This document shows, one piece after another, positions 23,829-31,987 of a stretch of 64,000 bases of DNA (position 1 is its first letter; the number at the start of each line of letters is the position of its first letter). The position numbers were made by a program, and so were the translations under genes. The notes beneath the pieces were generated by a model, which saw nothing but the letters and a program-made list of their open reading frames with translations, was not told the DNA's origin and ran no database searches. The stretch is from assembly GCF_009935905.1 (NCBI RefSeq), contig NZ_PREX01000005.1, forward strand, positions 1 through 64,000, written 5' to 3'. This DNA comes from Alkalibacterium sp. MB6. Lineage in GTDB: Bacteria > Bacillota > Bacilli > Lactobacillales > Carnobacteriaceae_A.

Positions 23829-24708
23829 AATTTTCCGCTTCAAATGTATCTGCTTTTTTTGTTTGCTTTTTTAAATTGGCTTGAGCAATTTTCAATAAAA
23901 GGGTGAACTTCTCGTTTTGCTGAATATCAAATAGAGTATAGGCTTTTTCATAGGCATCTATTGCTTCTTCTTGTTGATACAAGTGCTCCAAGCAGTGGCC
24001 TTTGTAATAGAAAAAATCCCCTAATAAATAAAGCATACCGTGATTAACTAATAAATCTAAGCCTGAAAAGACAATTTCCAAGCTTTTCTCATACTTAAGC
24101 TGGTTGAACAGACACATCACGTAATGCAAAAGCAACAGGGCTTTGGTTTTGACATCCATCCAGTCTGTGAAGGATAGTACCCCTTCTTTATAGTATGTTT
24201 CTGCTTTTTGATATTCTTTTTTCCTCATATATAGTTGACCAATACTGTCAATAATTTCCAGACGTAAATCCCCGTGTTTAACGCCCTTTTCAATTTCTAC
24301 CAATCGAAGGAGTGACTCTTCTTCATCCCCATCTTGGTAACACAGCAGCAACGCATCAATCCAATTAAAAAAATACTTATGCTCACCTGACGACTGTGCA
24401 ATCACTGTCTCATTCTCTTTCATTAAGTAAGAGACACTGTCGTATTCTTTTCTTTCCATGTGCTTTCTTATCATCTTATTCAATTGATCAAGCTTGGAAT
24501 ACCGACTGTCGACTGAATCTTCTCCGTAGAAGTAGTGGACTGACACGTCAAGACGTTCAGCTACTTTCTCGATTAAGTCGCGGCTCGGTCGAACTTTCTT
24601 TTTTTCAATTCGACTTATCATTGCTTGAGTACAAATCCCCTCAGCAAGTTCAGCTTGAGTCATCTTGATTTCTTTTCTCCTCTTTTTTATCTTCTCCCCT
24701 AATCGCAT
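23827..24708 (-). CDS. XRE-HTH and TPR regulator, RNPP-like
   Basis: A 293-residue regulator with an N-terminal helix-turn-helix (about 7-60, MTQAELAEGICTQAMISRIEKKKVRPS) and a long all-helical C-terminal part with tetratricopeptide-like repeats (about 75-285, e.g. QYMRKKEYQKAETYYKEG type units). This architecture is that of peptide-sensing PlcR/Rap-like regulators. I searched the flanks for a short secreted pheromone gene and saw no convincing one, so a peptide ligand is only a possibility. ATG 24708 opens MRLGEKIKKRRKEIK. It converges on wrbA. Confidence 0.82.
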   Translation of the reverse strand: MRLGEKIKKRRKEIKMTQAELAEGICTQAMISRIEKKKVRPSRDLIEKVAERLDVSVHYFYGEDSVDSRYSKLDQLNKMIRKHMERKEYDSVSYLMKENETVIAQSSGEHKYFFNWIDALLLCYQDGDEEESLLRLVEIEKGVKHGDLRLEIIDSIGQLYMRKKEYQKAETYYKEGVLSFTDWMDVKTKALLLLHYVMCLFNQLKYEKSLEIVFSGLDLLVNHGMLYLLGDFFYYKGHCLEHLYQQEEAIDAYEKAYTLFDIQQNEKFTLLLKIAQANLKKQTKKADTFEAEN

Positions 24709-24828
24709 ACCCTATTCCTCTCATTATATTGCCATTATAATTTTAGTTATACCACCACATTATACACAAGTAGGTAGGCTATTGCTATAGCTTATCATCG
24801 AAAACCCTCTAATCTTAACATAAACAAT

Positions 24829-24863
24829 GAAAAAAAGACTAGAGAATGTCCACTCTAGTCTTT
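24829..24863 (-). terminator. Terminator of the pst-phoU operon
   Basis: On the minus strand AAAGACTAGAG (RC of 24853-24863) pairs with its complement (24834-24844), followed by T. Confidence 0.88.
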
Positions 24864-24887
24864 AATCTCTTTATCATATCCTTCTCA

Positions 24888-25559
24888 TTAATCAAGGTCA
24901 TGATGTGTATTTAATTCTTTTATCTCACCTGTATTAAAATATAAAATCCATTCAGATATATTGGTTATATAATCACCCATGCGCTCTAAATATGTGCTAA
25001 CTAAAATGTAGTCGGTCGCTCCAAGAACCAAATCAGAATCTTTCTTCATTTCTTCGATACTGTCTTTTCTAATCTGAGTCGCCAGTTCATCAATGTCATT
25101 ATCGCGTTTAGCAATTTCTAACGCTTTTTCAGCATCGTACTGAATATAAGCATCAATAATGTCTTGCCCCATTTGTTTAATTTTATCCCCTGCTAAGGAA
25201 ATTTTATCTTCAATTGGTTTGTGCCGTCTCGTTCCTTTTACTCGAATCGTTGATTTAGCAATACTGACAGCATGGTCACCAATTCGCTCTAAGTCAGCAC
25301 AAGCTTTCATTACTGTAATGATTTTACGTAAATCTCCCGTAACCGGCTGCTGTAAAGCAATTAACTCGATACTGTCCTGCTCCAACTGGTGTTCGATTTC
25401 ATTGATTTTTAAGTCTTCCAAGATAACTGTCTTAGCCAACTCTTTGTCATGCGTCACAAAGGCTTTAATTGATTTATATATTGCTTCATTAACCATATTC
25501 CCCATTTGAGAAAACAGGCGGTGCAGTCGTTCCAACTCTTCATCATACGCTCTTCTCAT
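24888..25559 (-). CDS. phoU: Phosphate signalling protein PhoU
   Basis: A 223-residue all-helical protein made of two PhoU three-helix repeats, each with the metal-binding E/DxxxD pattern (ACADLERIGDHAVSIAK near 88-104 and TYLERMGDYITNISEW near 190-205). It couples the Pst transporter to the PhoR-type kinase and represses the phosphate response when phosphate is ample. It is last in pstS-pstC-pstA-pstB-phoU and starts 29 bases after pstB. Confidence 0.95.
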   Translation of the reverse strand: MRRAYDEELERLHRLFSQMGNMVNEAIYKSIKAFVTHDKELAKTVILEDLKINEIEHQLEQDSIELIALQQPVTGDLRKIITVMKACADLERIGDHAVSIAKSTIRVKGTRRHKPIEDKISLAGDKIKQMGQDIIDAYIQYDAEKALEIAKRDNDIDELATQIRKDSIEEMKKDSDLVLGATDYILVSTYLERMGDYITNISEWILYFNTGEIKELNTHHDLD

Positions 25560-25588
25560 TCTATTTCCCCCTTATCCGTTTTAATGGT

Positions 25589-26350
25589 TTAACCAAATCG
25601 ACCTGAAATATAATTTTCTGTTTCTTCTTGATTTGGATTAGTAAAAATTTTTCTTGTCTGATCGGTTTCGATAATGTGCCCATTTAAGAAAAAGGCTGTT
25701 CGATCTGAAATCCGAGAGGCTTGTTGCATATTGTGAGTAACCATGACGATAGTATACTCTTGTTTTAATTCAGACACCAATTCTTCGATTTTTGCTGTTG
25801 AGATGGGGTCTAAAGCACTTGTCGGCTCATCCATCAACAACACTTCCGGTTCAACTGCCAAAGCACGAGCAATACAGATACGCTGTTGCTGTCCCCCAGA
25901 AATCGATAAGGCATTACGGTCCAAGTGATCTTTCACTTCATCCCAAATAGCCGCTTGTCTTAAACTTCTTTCCACAATCTCATCCAGTTCGCTCTTCTTT
26001 TTTACCCCATGCGTACGAGGCCCATAAGCAATATTGTCATAAATACTTTTTGGAAAAGGGTTCGGCTGCTGAAACACCATTCCGACTTTTTTACGCAAGT
26101 TATTTAAGTCCATTTTTTTACTGTAAATATCTTGACCGTCAAGCTCCACTTTCCCTTCTACTCGGGCGTATGGAATCAAGTCATTCATTCGGTTCAATGT
26201 TTTGATAAAGGTTGATTTCCCGCACCCGGATGGTCCGATAAAAGCAGTGACTTCATTTTCATTAATATCCAAATCCACCCCATGTAAGGCTCGGAAATCA
26301 CCATACCATAGTTTTAAATCTTCCACTTTAATTTTTGGTTGAGTAACCAC
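25589..26350 (-). CDS. pstB: Phosphate ABC transporter ATPase PstB
   Basis: A 253-residue ATPase of the high-affinity phosphate importer. Walker A is [12 protein letters not shown], the PstB-specific Q-loop [14 protein letters not shown] follows, signature is SISGGQQQR, Walker B is [12 protein letters not shown], and the switch His is in THNMQQA. The start is GTG 26350 with AAAGGAGG 9 bases upstream. Gene spacing of 2 bases to pstA shows tight coupling. Confidence 0.96.
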   Translation of the reverse strand: MVTQPKIKVEDLKLWYGDFRALHGVDLDINENEVTAFIGPSGCGKSTFIKTLNRMNDLIPYARVEGKVELDGQDIYSKKMDLNNLRKKVGMVFQQPNPFPKSIYDNIAYGPRTHGVKKKSELDEIVERSLRQAAIWDEVKDHLDRNALSISGGQQQRICIARALAVEPEVLLMDEPTSALDPISTAKIEELVSELKQEYTIVMVTHNMQQASRISDRTAFFLNGHIIETDQTRKIFTNPNQEETENYISGRFG

Positions 26351-26352
26351 TA

Positions 26353-27168
26353 TTATTTTCCTCCTTTAGATAACCGTTTACTGATAAAGGTTGAAAGGCC
26401 GTTTATCACTAAAACGAATAACAATAACACAACGGCTGTAGCATAGGCTTCATTGACATTGTGCCCTTCTCCAGACAGAATAAACATGTGAAGAGACAAG
26501 GTTCTTCCTGAAGCGAGTAAACTTTGTGGCAATAACGTAGCGGTACCCAATGTAAACATCAAAGCCGCTGTTTCACCAATCACTTTACCTGTAGCCAAAA
26601 TGACACCGGATAAAATACCGGGCATAGCCATAGGTAGAACAACTTTAAATAAGGTCCGTAATTTGCCGGCACCTAACGCATAACTGGCTTGTCTAATCGG
26701 CATACCTGTTGCAATTAGCGCTTCTTCCGTTGCACGAATAATCACAGGTAGAGTCATAATCGTAACGGTCAGAATCCCTGCAAGTAAAGAGAACTGCAAG
26801 CCTAAAAAGATAACGAAAAATAACATACCGAATAAGCCGTAAATGATTGATGGAATACCAGCTAAGGTATCAGTTGCCATACTGATGGCTTTAACAATTT
26901 TATTATCTCTGTTAGCATAATCGACAAGGTAAAAGCCGGTAAAGACACCAATGGGAGTCGCTATAAATAAGGTTCCCAATACAACATACAGTGTCGTAAT
27001 CAAAGCGGGCATCATCGATACGTTTTGAGTTGTATAGGTCCATTCAAACAAAGAAGGCGTTAAATACTGAACACCATTAAAGAGAATGTAAAGAACAAGA
27101 AAACCCAGAGCTCCAAACGTTAAAATGGTTGATAGATAGACTAACCCGTTTAAAATCTTACTTCCCAT
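26353..27168 (-). CDS. pstA: Phosphate ABC permease PstA
   Basis: A 271-residue membrane permease with six helices and the family's block [34 protein letters not shown], the EAA loop that docks onto PstB. The second marker [14 protein letters not shown] is also present. It starts 2 bases after the pstC stop, so translation is probably coupled. Confidence 0.95.
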   Translation of the reverse strand: MGSKILNGLVYLSTILTFGALGFLVLYILFNGVQYLTPSLFEWTYTTQNVSMMPALITTLYVVLGTLFIATPIGVFTGFYLVDYANRDNKIVKAISMATDTLAGIPSIIYGLFGMLFFVIFLGLQFSLLAGILTVTIMTLPVIIRATEEALIATGMPIRQASYALGAGKLRTLFKVVLPMAMPGILSGVILATGKVIGETAALMFTLGTATLLPQSLLASGRTLSLHMFILSGEGHNVNEAYATAVVLLLFVLVINGLSTFISKRLSKGGK

Positions 27169-27170
27169 GT

Positions 27171-28016
27171 TTATTTGGCCTCCTTATTCTTAATATACAA
27201 AAAGATCCCGTTGATGAGCATGACGAAAACAAAGAGAACGACACCTGTTGCCACTAAAGCATCACGGTGTTGACCTGAAGCATAAGCCATTTCCATCACA
27301 ATATTGGTTGTCAGCGTTCTGACCCCTTGCGTTAATCCTCGAGGCATAATCGGCTGATTTCCTGCAACCATCACAACAGCCATCGTTTCACCAATGGCAC
27401 GTCCCACGCCTAAAACCACACTGGAAAAGATACCAGATTTTGCAGCTGGCACTAAAACAGCAAAAATACTTCTTTCTTTACTTGCTCCCAATGCGATACT
27501 GCCTGAGTAGTAAGAGCGCGGAACAGAGCGGATGGCCGATTCAGACAAGGAAATGATAGTTGGTAAAATCATAATCCCTAACAGCAAAATAGCTGCCAAC
27601 ATACTGTTTCCTGGCCCGCCAAATGTATCCCTTACCCAAGGAACAATGATACGTAAAGCAAAAAATCCATACAAAATAGACGGTATCCCAGCCATCAAGT
27701 TCACTGCCGGTTTTAAAAATCGATAGACACTTGGCGGGCAAAATTCAGCCATGAAAATGGCCGTGAATATTCCTACCGGCACACCTATTAACACAGCTCC
27801 AATGGTGACTACAATCGAGCCAACTATCATTGGTAAAATACCAAAGGTTGTTCGATTCCACGTTGTACCAAGTAAAAAGTCAAATACGCCATAATCAATC
27901 ATCATGGGTAAGCCATTTGTAAAAATAAAAATGACGATGACCACTAAAGAGAGTATAGAGGTGATGGCGGCCAGTAAAAACACACCATGCGCTACTTTTT
28001 CTTTTAAATCATTCAT
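27171..28016 (-). CDS. pstC: Phosphate ABC permease PstC
   Basis: A 281-residue partner of PstA with six helices. The block LMAGIPSILYGFFALRIIVPW and the EAA loop SESAIRSVPRSYYSGSIALGASKERSIFAVLVP are typical. It is separated from pstS by 106 bases that contain a strong hairpin, which probably sets different expression of binding protein and channel. Confidence 0.95.
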   Translation of the reverse strand: MNDLKEKVAHGVFLLAAITSILSLVVIVIFIFTNGLPMMIDYGVFDFLLGTTWNRTTFGILPMIVGSIVVTIGAVLIGVPVGIFTAIFMAEFCPPSVYRFLKPAVNLMAGIPSILYGFFALRIIVPWVRDTFGGPGNSMLAAILLLGIMILPTIISLSESAIRSVPRSYYSGSIALGASKERSIFAVLVPAAKSGIFSSVVLGVGRAIGETMAVVMVAGNQPIMPRGLTQGVRTLTTNIVMEMAYASGQHRDALVATGVVLFVFVMLINGIFLYIKNKEAK

Positions 28017-28051
28017 ATATGCCTTCCTTCCTACGCTTTATAATCAGATAA

Positions 28052-28088
28052 ATGGGGCAAAGAATGTCTACATCCTTCTTTGCCCCAT
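28052..28088 (-). terminator. Intercistronic hairpin between pstS and pstC
   Basis: A perfect 13-bp stem (ATGGGGCAAAGAA at 28052-28064 with its complement at 28076-28088) has only a weak T-run. It likely causes partial termination or protects the pstS message. Confidence 0.75.
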
Positions 28089-28122
28089 CTCTATTTATTT
28101 AGTTAGGTTAAATTATTTTCTA

Positions 28123-29019
28123 TTAATTAGATACGTCGTCCCACGTGCTGACGTTTCCGCTGAAGATGTCTGATACTTGATCAACTGTTAACGATTCAAG
28201 CGGGTTGCTTGGGTGAACAATAACGGCAATACCGTCTAATGCAATAGGAGCCACTTCTGTTACTTGGTCGACTTCATCATCGTTTAAGTCACGAGATGCC
28301 ATACCAATATCAGTTGTTCCGTCAATGGCAGATGTGACACCTGCTCCTGAGCCGGTTGAGTGGACAGAGATTTGAACATCAGGATGGATATCGCCGAACG
28401 CTTCAGCCATCGCTTCGACTACCGGATAAACAGCTGTCGATCCGTTCACATCGATATCGCCAGACAAATCAAGATCGCTTCCTTCATACGCTGGAGCTTC
28501 CGTGTCAGATTGGATATAGCCTACTTCTTCTACGACTGCTTGTCCTTCCGCAGAAAACATGAAGTCCCAGAAAGCTTGAGCTTGTTCGCTTAACTCGTCG
28601 CCTCTGATAACGTTGAAGTTACGGGCAATACTGTAATCACCAGCTAAAATGTTTTCCGCTGTTGGATCGACGCCATCAATTTGAACCGGTTTGATGTCAT
28701 CATTTAATGCACCAACTGATGTATACCCAATCGCATACTGGTCATCAGCAACCGTTGTGTTGACAGCATTGGTTCCTTGTTGAGCTGTTGCAGCTGGATC
28801 AATTAAATCGTTATCTCCATCAGTTAAGTTAATCATTTCTGCAAAAGCATCACGAGTTCCAGATCCTACCTCACGGGTAACCAAGTGAAGTGAGCTAGAT
28901 GTATCAAACTCTTCAGATGCAGAATCGTTCGACCCAGTTCCCTCTGCGTCCCCATTTCCACAAGCCACCAAAGTAGCAGTCGTTCCTAAAATAGCTCCCC
29001 ATTTAAACAATGTATTCAT
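28123..29019 (-). CDS. pstS: Phosphate-binding lipoprotein PstS
   Basis: A 298-residue extracytoplasmic phosphate receptor. The signal peptide ends in a lipobox TLVAC (Cys20 lipidated), then an acidic linker. Phosphate-contact blocks are seen: STAVYPVVEAMAEAF, HSTGSGAGVTSAIDGTTDIGMASRDL, and REVGSGTRDAF. In this copy the order looks rearranged: the REVGSGTRDAF block, normally late in the sequence, lies near residue 47, and the STAVYP and TGSGAG blocks come late, near 205 and 230; that suggests a circular permutation-like arrangement and is worth checking. The start is ATG 29019 after AAAGGAGA; an upstream extension is rejected. A Pho box lies upstream. Confidence 0.9.
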   Translation of the reverse strand: MNTLFKWGAILGTTATLVACGNGDAEGTGSNDSASEEFDTSSSLHLVTREVGSGTRDAFAEMINLTDGDNDLIDPAATAQQGTNAVNTTVADDQYAIGYTSVGALNDDIKPVQIDGVDPTAENILAGDYSIARNFNVIRGDELSEQAQAFWDFMFSAEGQAVVEEVGYIQSDTEAPAYEGSDLDLSGDIDVNGSTAVYPVVEAMAEAFGDIHPDVQISVHSTGSGAGVTSAIDGTTDIGMASRDLNDDEVDQVTEVAPIALDGIAVIVHPSNPLESLTVDQVSDIFSGNVSTWDDVSN

Positions 29020-29093
29020 GTAATAGTCTCCTTTTAACAAGTGTTAGACATCTCCTGTCTTCAGTACTAACTATAGTCTTGTTTTATTAGGGT

Positions 29094-29143
29094 ATTATAT
29101 ATTTCATGTATGGAATACGTAAAGGAATGTAAATTTAATGTAA
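29094..29143 (-). promoter_or_regulatory. Pho box and -10 of the pst operon
   Basis: On the minus strand TTACA, TTACA, TTACG and ATACA (RC of 29139-29143, 29128-29132, 29118-29122 and 29107-29111) are spaced 11, 10 and 11 bases. That is the direct-repeat pattern of PhoP boxes in Firmicutes. TATAAT (RC of 29094-29099) follows 7 bases later, and no separate -35 is needed. The response regulator at 35288-35995 is the likely binder. Confidence 0.75.
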
Positions 29144-29181
29144 CGGGGGCAGATTGATGCACGTTCGTTGGCTACTTTTGC

Positions 29182-29314
29182 TTTAAGTTGTTACTAAGTC
29201 GGTTTGGGTACAACTTACTTCTCGTTTTTCGATTTAAGTTGTTACTAAACCGATTTGGGTACTAGTTACTGAACAAATTTCATTTTAACTTGTCACTAAA
29301 CCGATTATTTCTGG
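29182..29314. repeat. Tandem 51-bp repeats, about 2.6 units
   Basis: TTTAAGTTGTTACTAA starts at 29182 and 29233, and the variant TTTAACTTGTCACTAA at 29284, each 51 bp apart; the shared core continues as [A/G][C/T]CG[A/G]TTTGGGTAC. The third unit is partial. The array lies between the pst promoter and lytS; the sequence is unrelated to the 52-bp array at 12.2 kb. Confidence 0.85.
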
Positions 29315-29365
29315 ATAGTCTTCTCTTAGATAAGGTAAACTAGACTTAAACACTATTAAAAGAAG

Positions 29366-31120
29366 GTGCTTATCATTTTAGCTTTATTTATTTTAATGCT
29401 CGAGCGTGCGGGATTGATTATTATTCTGGCATACTTATTAGTTAATATTCCACACTTCCAAAACTTACTCAATCATCGCCAGCGTATGAATGCAAAGGTT
29501 CAACTCATCATTGTCTTCAGCTTATTTGCCATCATTTCTAATTTTACAGGGGTAGAAATTTTTGAAAATGATATTATTATCGAGCAATTGTTCTCTCCTC
29601 TTTCTCCCGGATCGTCACTTGCCAACACACGTGTGTTAACGATCGGTGTATCAGGTCTTGTGGGTGGCCCATTTGTAGGTGTTTTTGTAGGTGGTATTTC
29701 CGCAATCATTCGGTATACCCAAGGTGGGGCAGAGCCGTATATTTACGTGGTCTCCTCTTTACTAATAGGGTTACTTTCCGGTTTATTTGGAAAACAATTT
29801 ATCCGCAAAAACCAGTTCCCGAATTTTAAAGAGGGAGCTATTGTTGGGGTATTGATGGAAGGAGTTCAAATGTTTTCTATCTTGCTACTAGGAAGTCAAT
29901 TTCAGAACGCCCTTTCCTTGGTTACTTTTATCGCCTTGCCGATGATTTTGATTAACAGTTTAGGAACAGCCATGTTTTTATCTATCATAGAGTCGACTCG
30001 TAGAAGAGAAGAACAAACTCGAGCTGTGCAAACTCACGACGTTTTAGAATTAGCCAATAAGACTCTACCCTTTTTTCGACTAGGCCTACACGAACAATCG
30101 ACAAAGGAAGCCGCCACTATTATAAAGGAATTTATAAAGGTCGATGCCGTTTCCATTACTAATCACGAACGTATTTTGGCCCATGTTGGGGCCGCAAGCG
30201 ACCACCATCAATCAGGCGAAGAAATCATCACTGATTTATCAAGGGAAGTCATCAAGTCAGGCCAGACAAAAGAGGCCCATTCTCATGAGGCTATTGGCTG
30301 CCAAGTTCCTGGTTGTCCCTTAGAAGCAGCTGTAATCATTCCTTTATATACCAAAGATCGAATCGTTGGCACATTAAAATTATATTTTACTGATAAAGAG
30401 GCGCTAACGTTTGTTGAGAGGCAGTTGGCTGAGGGTTTGGGGAATATTTTTTCAAGTCAGCTTGAACTGGGCCAGGCGGAAGAAGAGGCACGATTGCTTC
30501 AAGATGCTGAGATTAAGTCACTCCAAGCCCAAGTGAATCCTCACTTTTTCTTCAATGCTTTAAACACGATATCAGCTTTGATTCGTGTAGATAGCGAACA
30601 AGCTCGCTCCTTACTCATTCATTTGAGCCATTTCTTTCGAGCCAACTTGCAAGGGTTTCGGACCAACTTGATTCCTTTGCATAAAGAACTGCATCAAGTC
30701 ACGGCTTATTTGCAAATTGAACAAGCTCGGTTTCCTGAGAGAGTGAGTGTTCAAGAACAGATTGATGAGTCTTTGAAATCTGTTTTGGTTCCTCCATTTT
30801 TAATTCAGGTATTAGTGGAAAATGCGTTTAAACATGCCTTTAAAGAGCGAAAAACGACTAATGAGATTGTGATTTCTGTTTGTGAGGAATTAAATCATAT
30901 ACTTATAAGCGTGAAAGATAATGGGGCAGGAATTGTTCGGGAAGACAAGTCGGATTTAGGGAAAACCCCTGTCACTTCGACTGAAGGGACTGGCTCTGCT
31001 TTGGAAAATTTAACTAAGCGGTTAGTTAGTTTGTTTGGTGAAGAGGCCAAGTTACATTTTGAATCTGACGAGAATGGCACACTCGTTTGGTGTCGACTGC
31101 CCAAAAAGGAGGACAACTAG
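29366..31120 (+). CDS. lytS: LytS-type sensor histidine kinase
   Basis: A membrane sensor with about six N-terminal helices (5TM_5TMR_LYT type, e.g. RVLTIGVSGLVGGPFVGVFVGG), a GAF-like domain (about 220-370), and a His_kinase/HATPase pair; the phosphorylated His is near 393 in NPHFFFNALNTISAL. Alignment from memory with staphylococcal LytS places the true start near residue 4. The only good ribosome binding site, AGAAGGTG at 29361-29368, overlaps the GTG 29366 and is ideally spaced (6 bases) to an ATT codon at 29375; the next ATG (29396) has no site. The start is therefore uncertain. It is directly followed by lytR. Confidence 0.92.
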   Translation: MLIILALFILMLERAGLIIILAYLLVNIPHFQNLLNHRQRMNAKVQLIIVFSLFAIISNFTGVEIFENDIIIEQLFSPLSPGSSLANTRVLTIGVSGLVGGPFVGVFVGGISAIIRYTQGGAEPYIYVVSSLLIGLLSGLFGKQFIRKNQFPNFKEGAIVGVLMEGVQMFSILLLGSQFQNALSLVTFIALPMILINSLGTAMFLSIIESTRRREEQTRAVQTHDVLELANKTLPFFRLGLHEQSTKEAATIIKEFIKVDAVSITNHERILAHVGAASDHHQSGEEIITDLSREVIKSGQTKEAHSHEAIGCQVPGCPLEAAVIIPLYTKDRIVGTLKLYFTDKEALTFVERQLAEGLGNIFSSQLELGQAEEEARLLQDAEIKSLQAQVNPHFFFNALNTISALIRVDSEQARSLLIHLSHFFRANLQGFRTNLIPLHKELHQVTAYLQIEQARFPERVSVQEQIDESLKSVLVPPFLIQVLVENAFKHAFKERKTTNEIVISVCEELNHILISVKDNGAGIVREDKSDLGKTPVTSTEGTGSALENLTKRLVSLFGEEAKLHFESDENGTLVWCRLPKKEDN

Positions 31121-31855
31121 ATGACATTACGCATTTTAATTGTGGATGATGAACCGCTAGCTAGAAATGAATTAACTTATTTACTGAAGCGAAATGAAGA
31201 AGTTGGCACAGTGGAGGAGGCTGATTCGATAGAAAGCACTCTGGAGCGATTACTTCGACAATCTTTTGATCTTATTTTTTTAGACATTCACTTAACTAAC
31301 GAAAGTGGGTTAGATTTGGCAGAAAAGATAAATCGAATGCCAAACCCACCCCTTATCATTTTTGCCACAGCATACGATGACTATGCGATTCAAGCTTTTG
31401 AACGCAATGCTAGAGATTATGTATTAAAGCCTTTTGAAGAGGAACGAGTGAAACAAGCGGCCAAACGCGCAGCAGAATCTCTGAAGTCTACAGCTTCGTC
31501 TTTAAGTGAGAGTGAGATAGAAGACCGAACGGTTCCCATTCAAGCAGAAGAACGTATTTTTATGGTGAAACTCACTCATATCTTAGCTCTTGAAGTGAAT
31601 CAAGGCGAAACGACCATTTACGGGAAATTAAGAGAATACACCGTTCCCGACTCTCTTGCTTCTTGGGAGGAGAAACTCAATAGTCCCTTTTTTATGAGAG
31701 TCCACCGATCTTATGTTGTGAATATAAATGAAATAGTCGAAATCCAACCGTGGTTCAATCAGACCTATCAATTAACATTAAGTAACGGTTTAAACGTGCC
31801 GGTCAGCCGATCTTACATGAAGGCCTTTAAAGAAAAGATGAATTTGCTTAACTAA
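31121..31855 (+). CDS. lytR: LytR-type response regulator (LytTR domain)
   Basis: A 244-residue regulator. The receiver has the acidic pair DDE (9-11), phosphorylated Asp55 (IFLDIHL) and Lys near 105 (VLKPFE). The C-terminal LytTR DNA-binding domain (about 140-240) ends in VPVSRSYMKAFKEKM, and its FMRVHRSYVVNI block is characteristic. ATG 31121 directly abuts the lytS stop, so both are translated together. The next gene downstream is a CstA-type transporter, the likely target, as for BtsSR/YpdAB-like systems in enterobacteria. Confidence 0.94.
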   Translation: MTLRILIVDDEPLARNELTYLLKRNEEVGTVEEADSIESTLERLLRQSFDLIFLDIHLTNESGLDLAEKINRMPNPPLIIFATAYDDYAIQAFERNARDYVLKPFEEERVKQAAKRAAESLKSTASSLSESEIEDRTVPIQAEERIFMVKLTHILALEVNQGETTIYGKLREYTVPDSLASWEEKLNSPFFMRVHRSYVVNINEIVEIQPWFNQTYQLTLSNGLNVPVSRSYMKAFKEKMNLLN

Positions 31856-31872
31856 TCTCTTGTATCTTAGCC

Positions 31873-31931
31873 CAAGGAAAAAGCAACTGAGGTGATGTAT
31901 CCGGCATCTCGGCTCCTTTTTCCTCTTTTTT
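31873..31931 (+). terminator. Terminator of lytS-lytR
   Basis: A long imperfect stem starts with AGGAAAAAG (31875-31883) pairing with CTTTTTCCT (31916-31924), followed by CTTTTTTG. Confidence 0.8.
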
Positions 31932-31944
31932 GCCTAGTATTTCC

Positions 31945-31972
31945 TATAATGAACCTATAGAAAACGATTACA
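31945..31972 (+). promoter_or_regulatory. -10 element and cre site of the CstA-type gene
   Basis: TATAAT (31945-31950) lacks a good -35 (CCTCTT at the right distance), so an activator is expected. AGAAAACGATTACA (31959-31972) matches the cre consensus TGWNANCGNTNWCA at 13 of 14 positions and lies downstream of the transcription start, where CcpA would block elongation. Confidence 0.6.
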
Positions 31973-31987
31973 AATGGAGGAATCATT

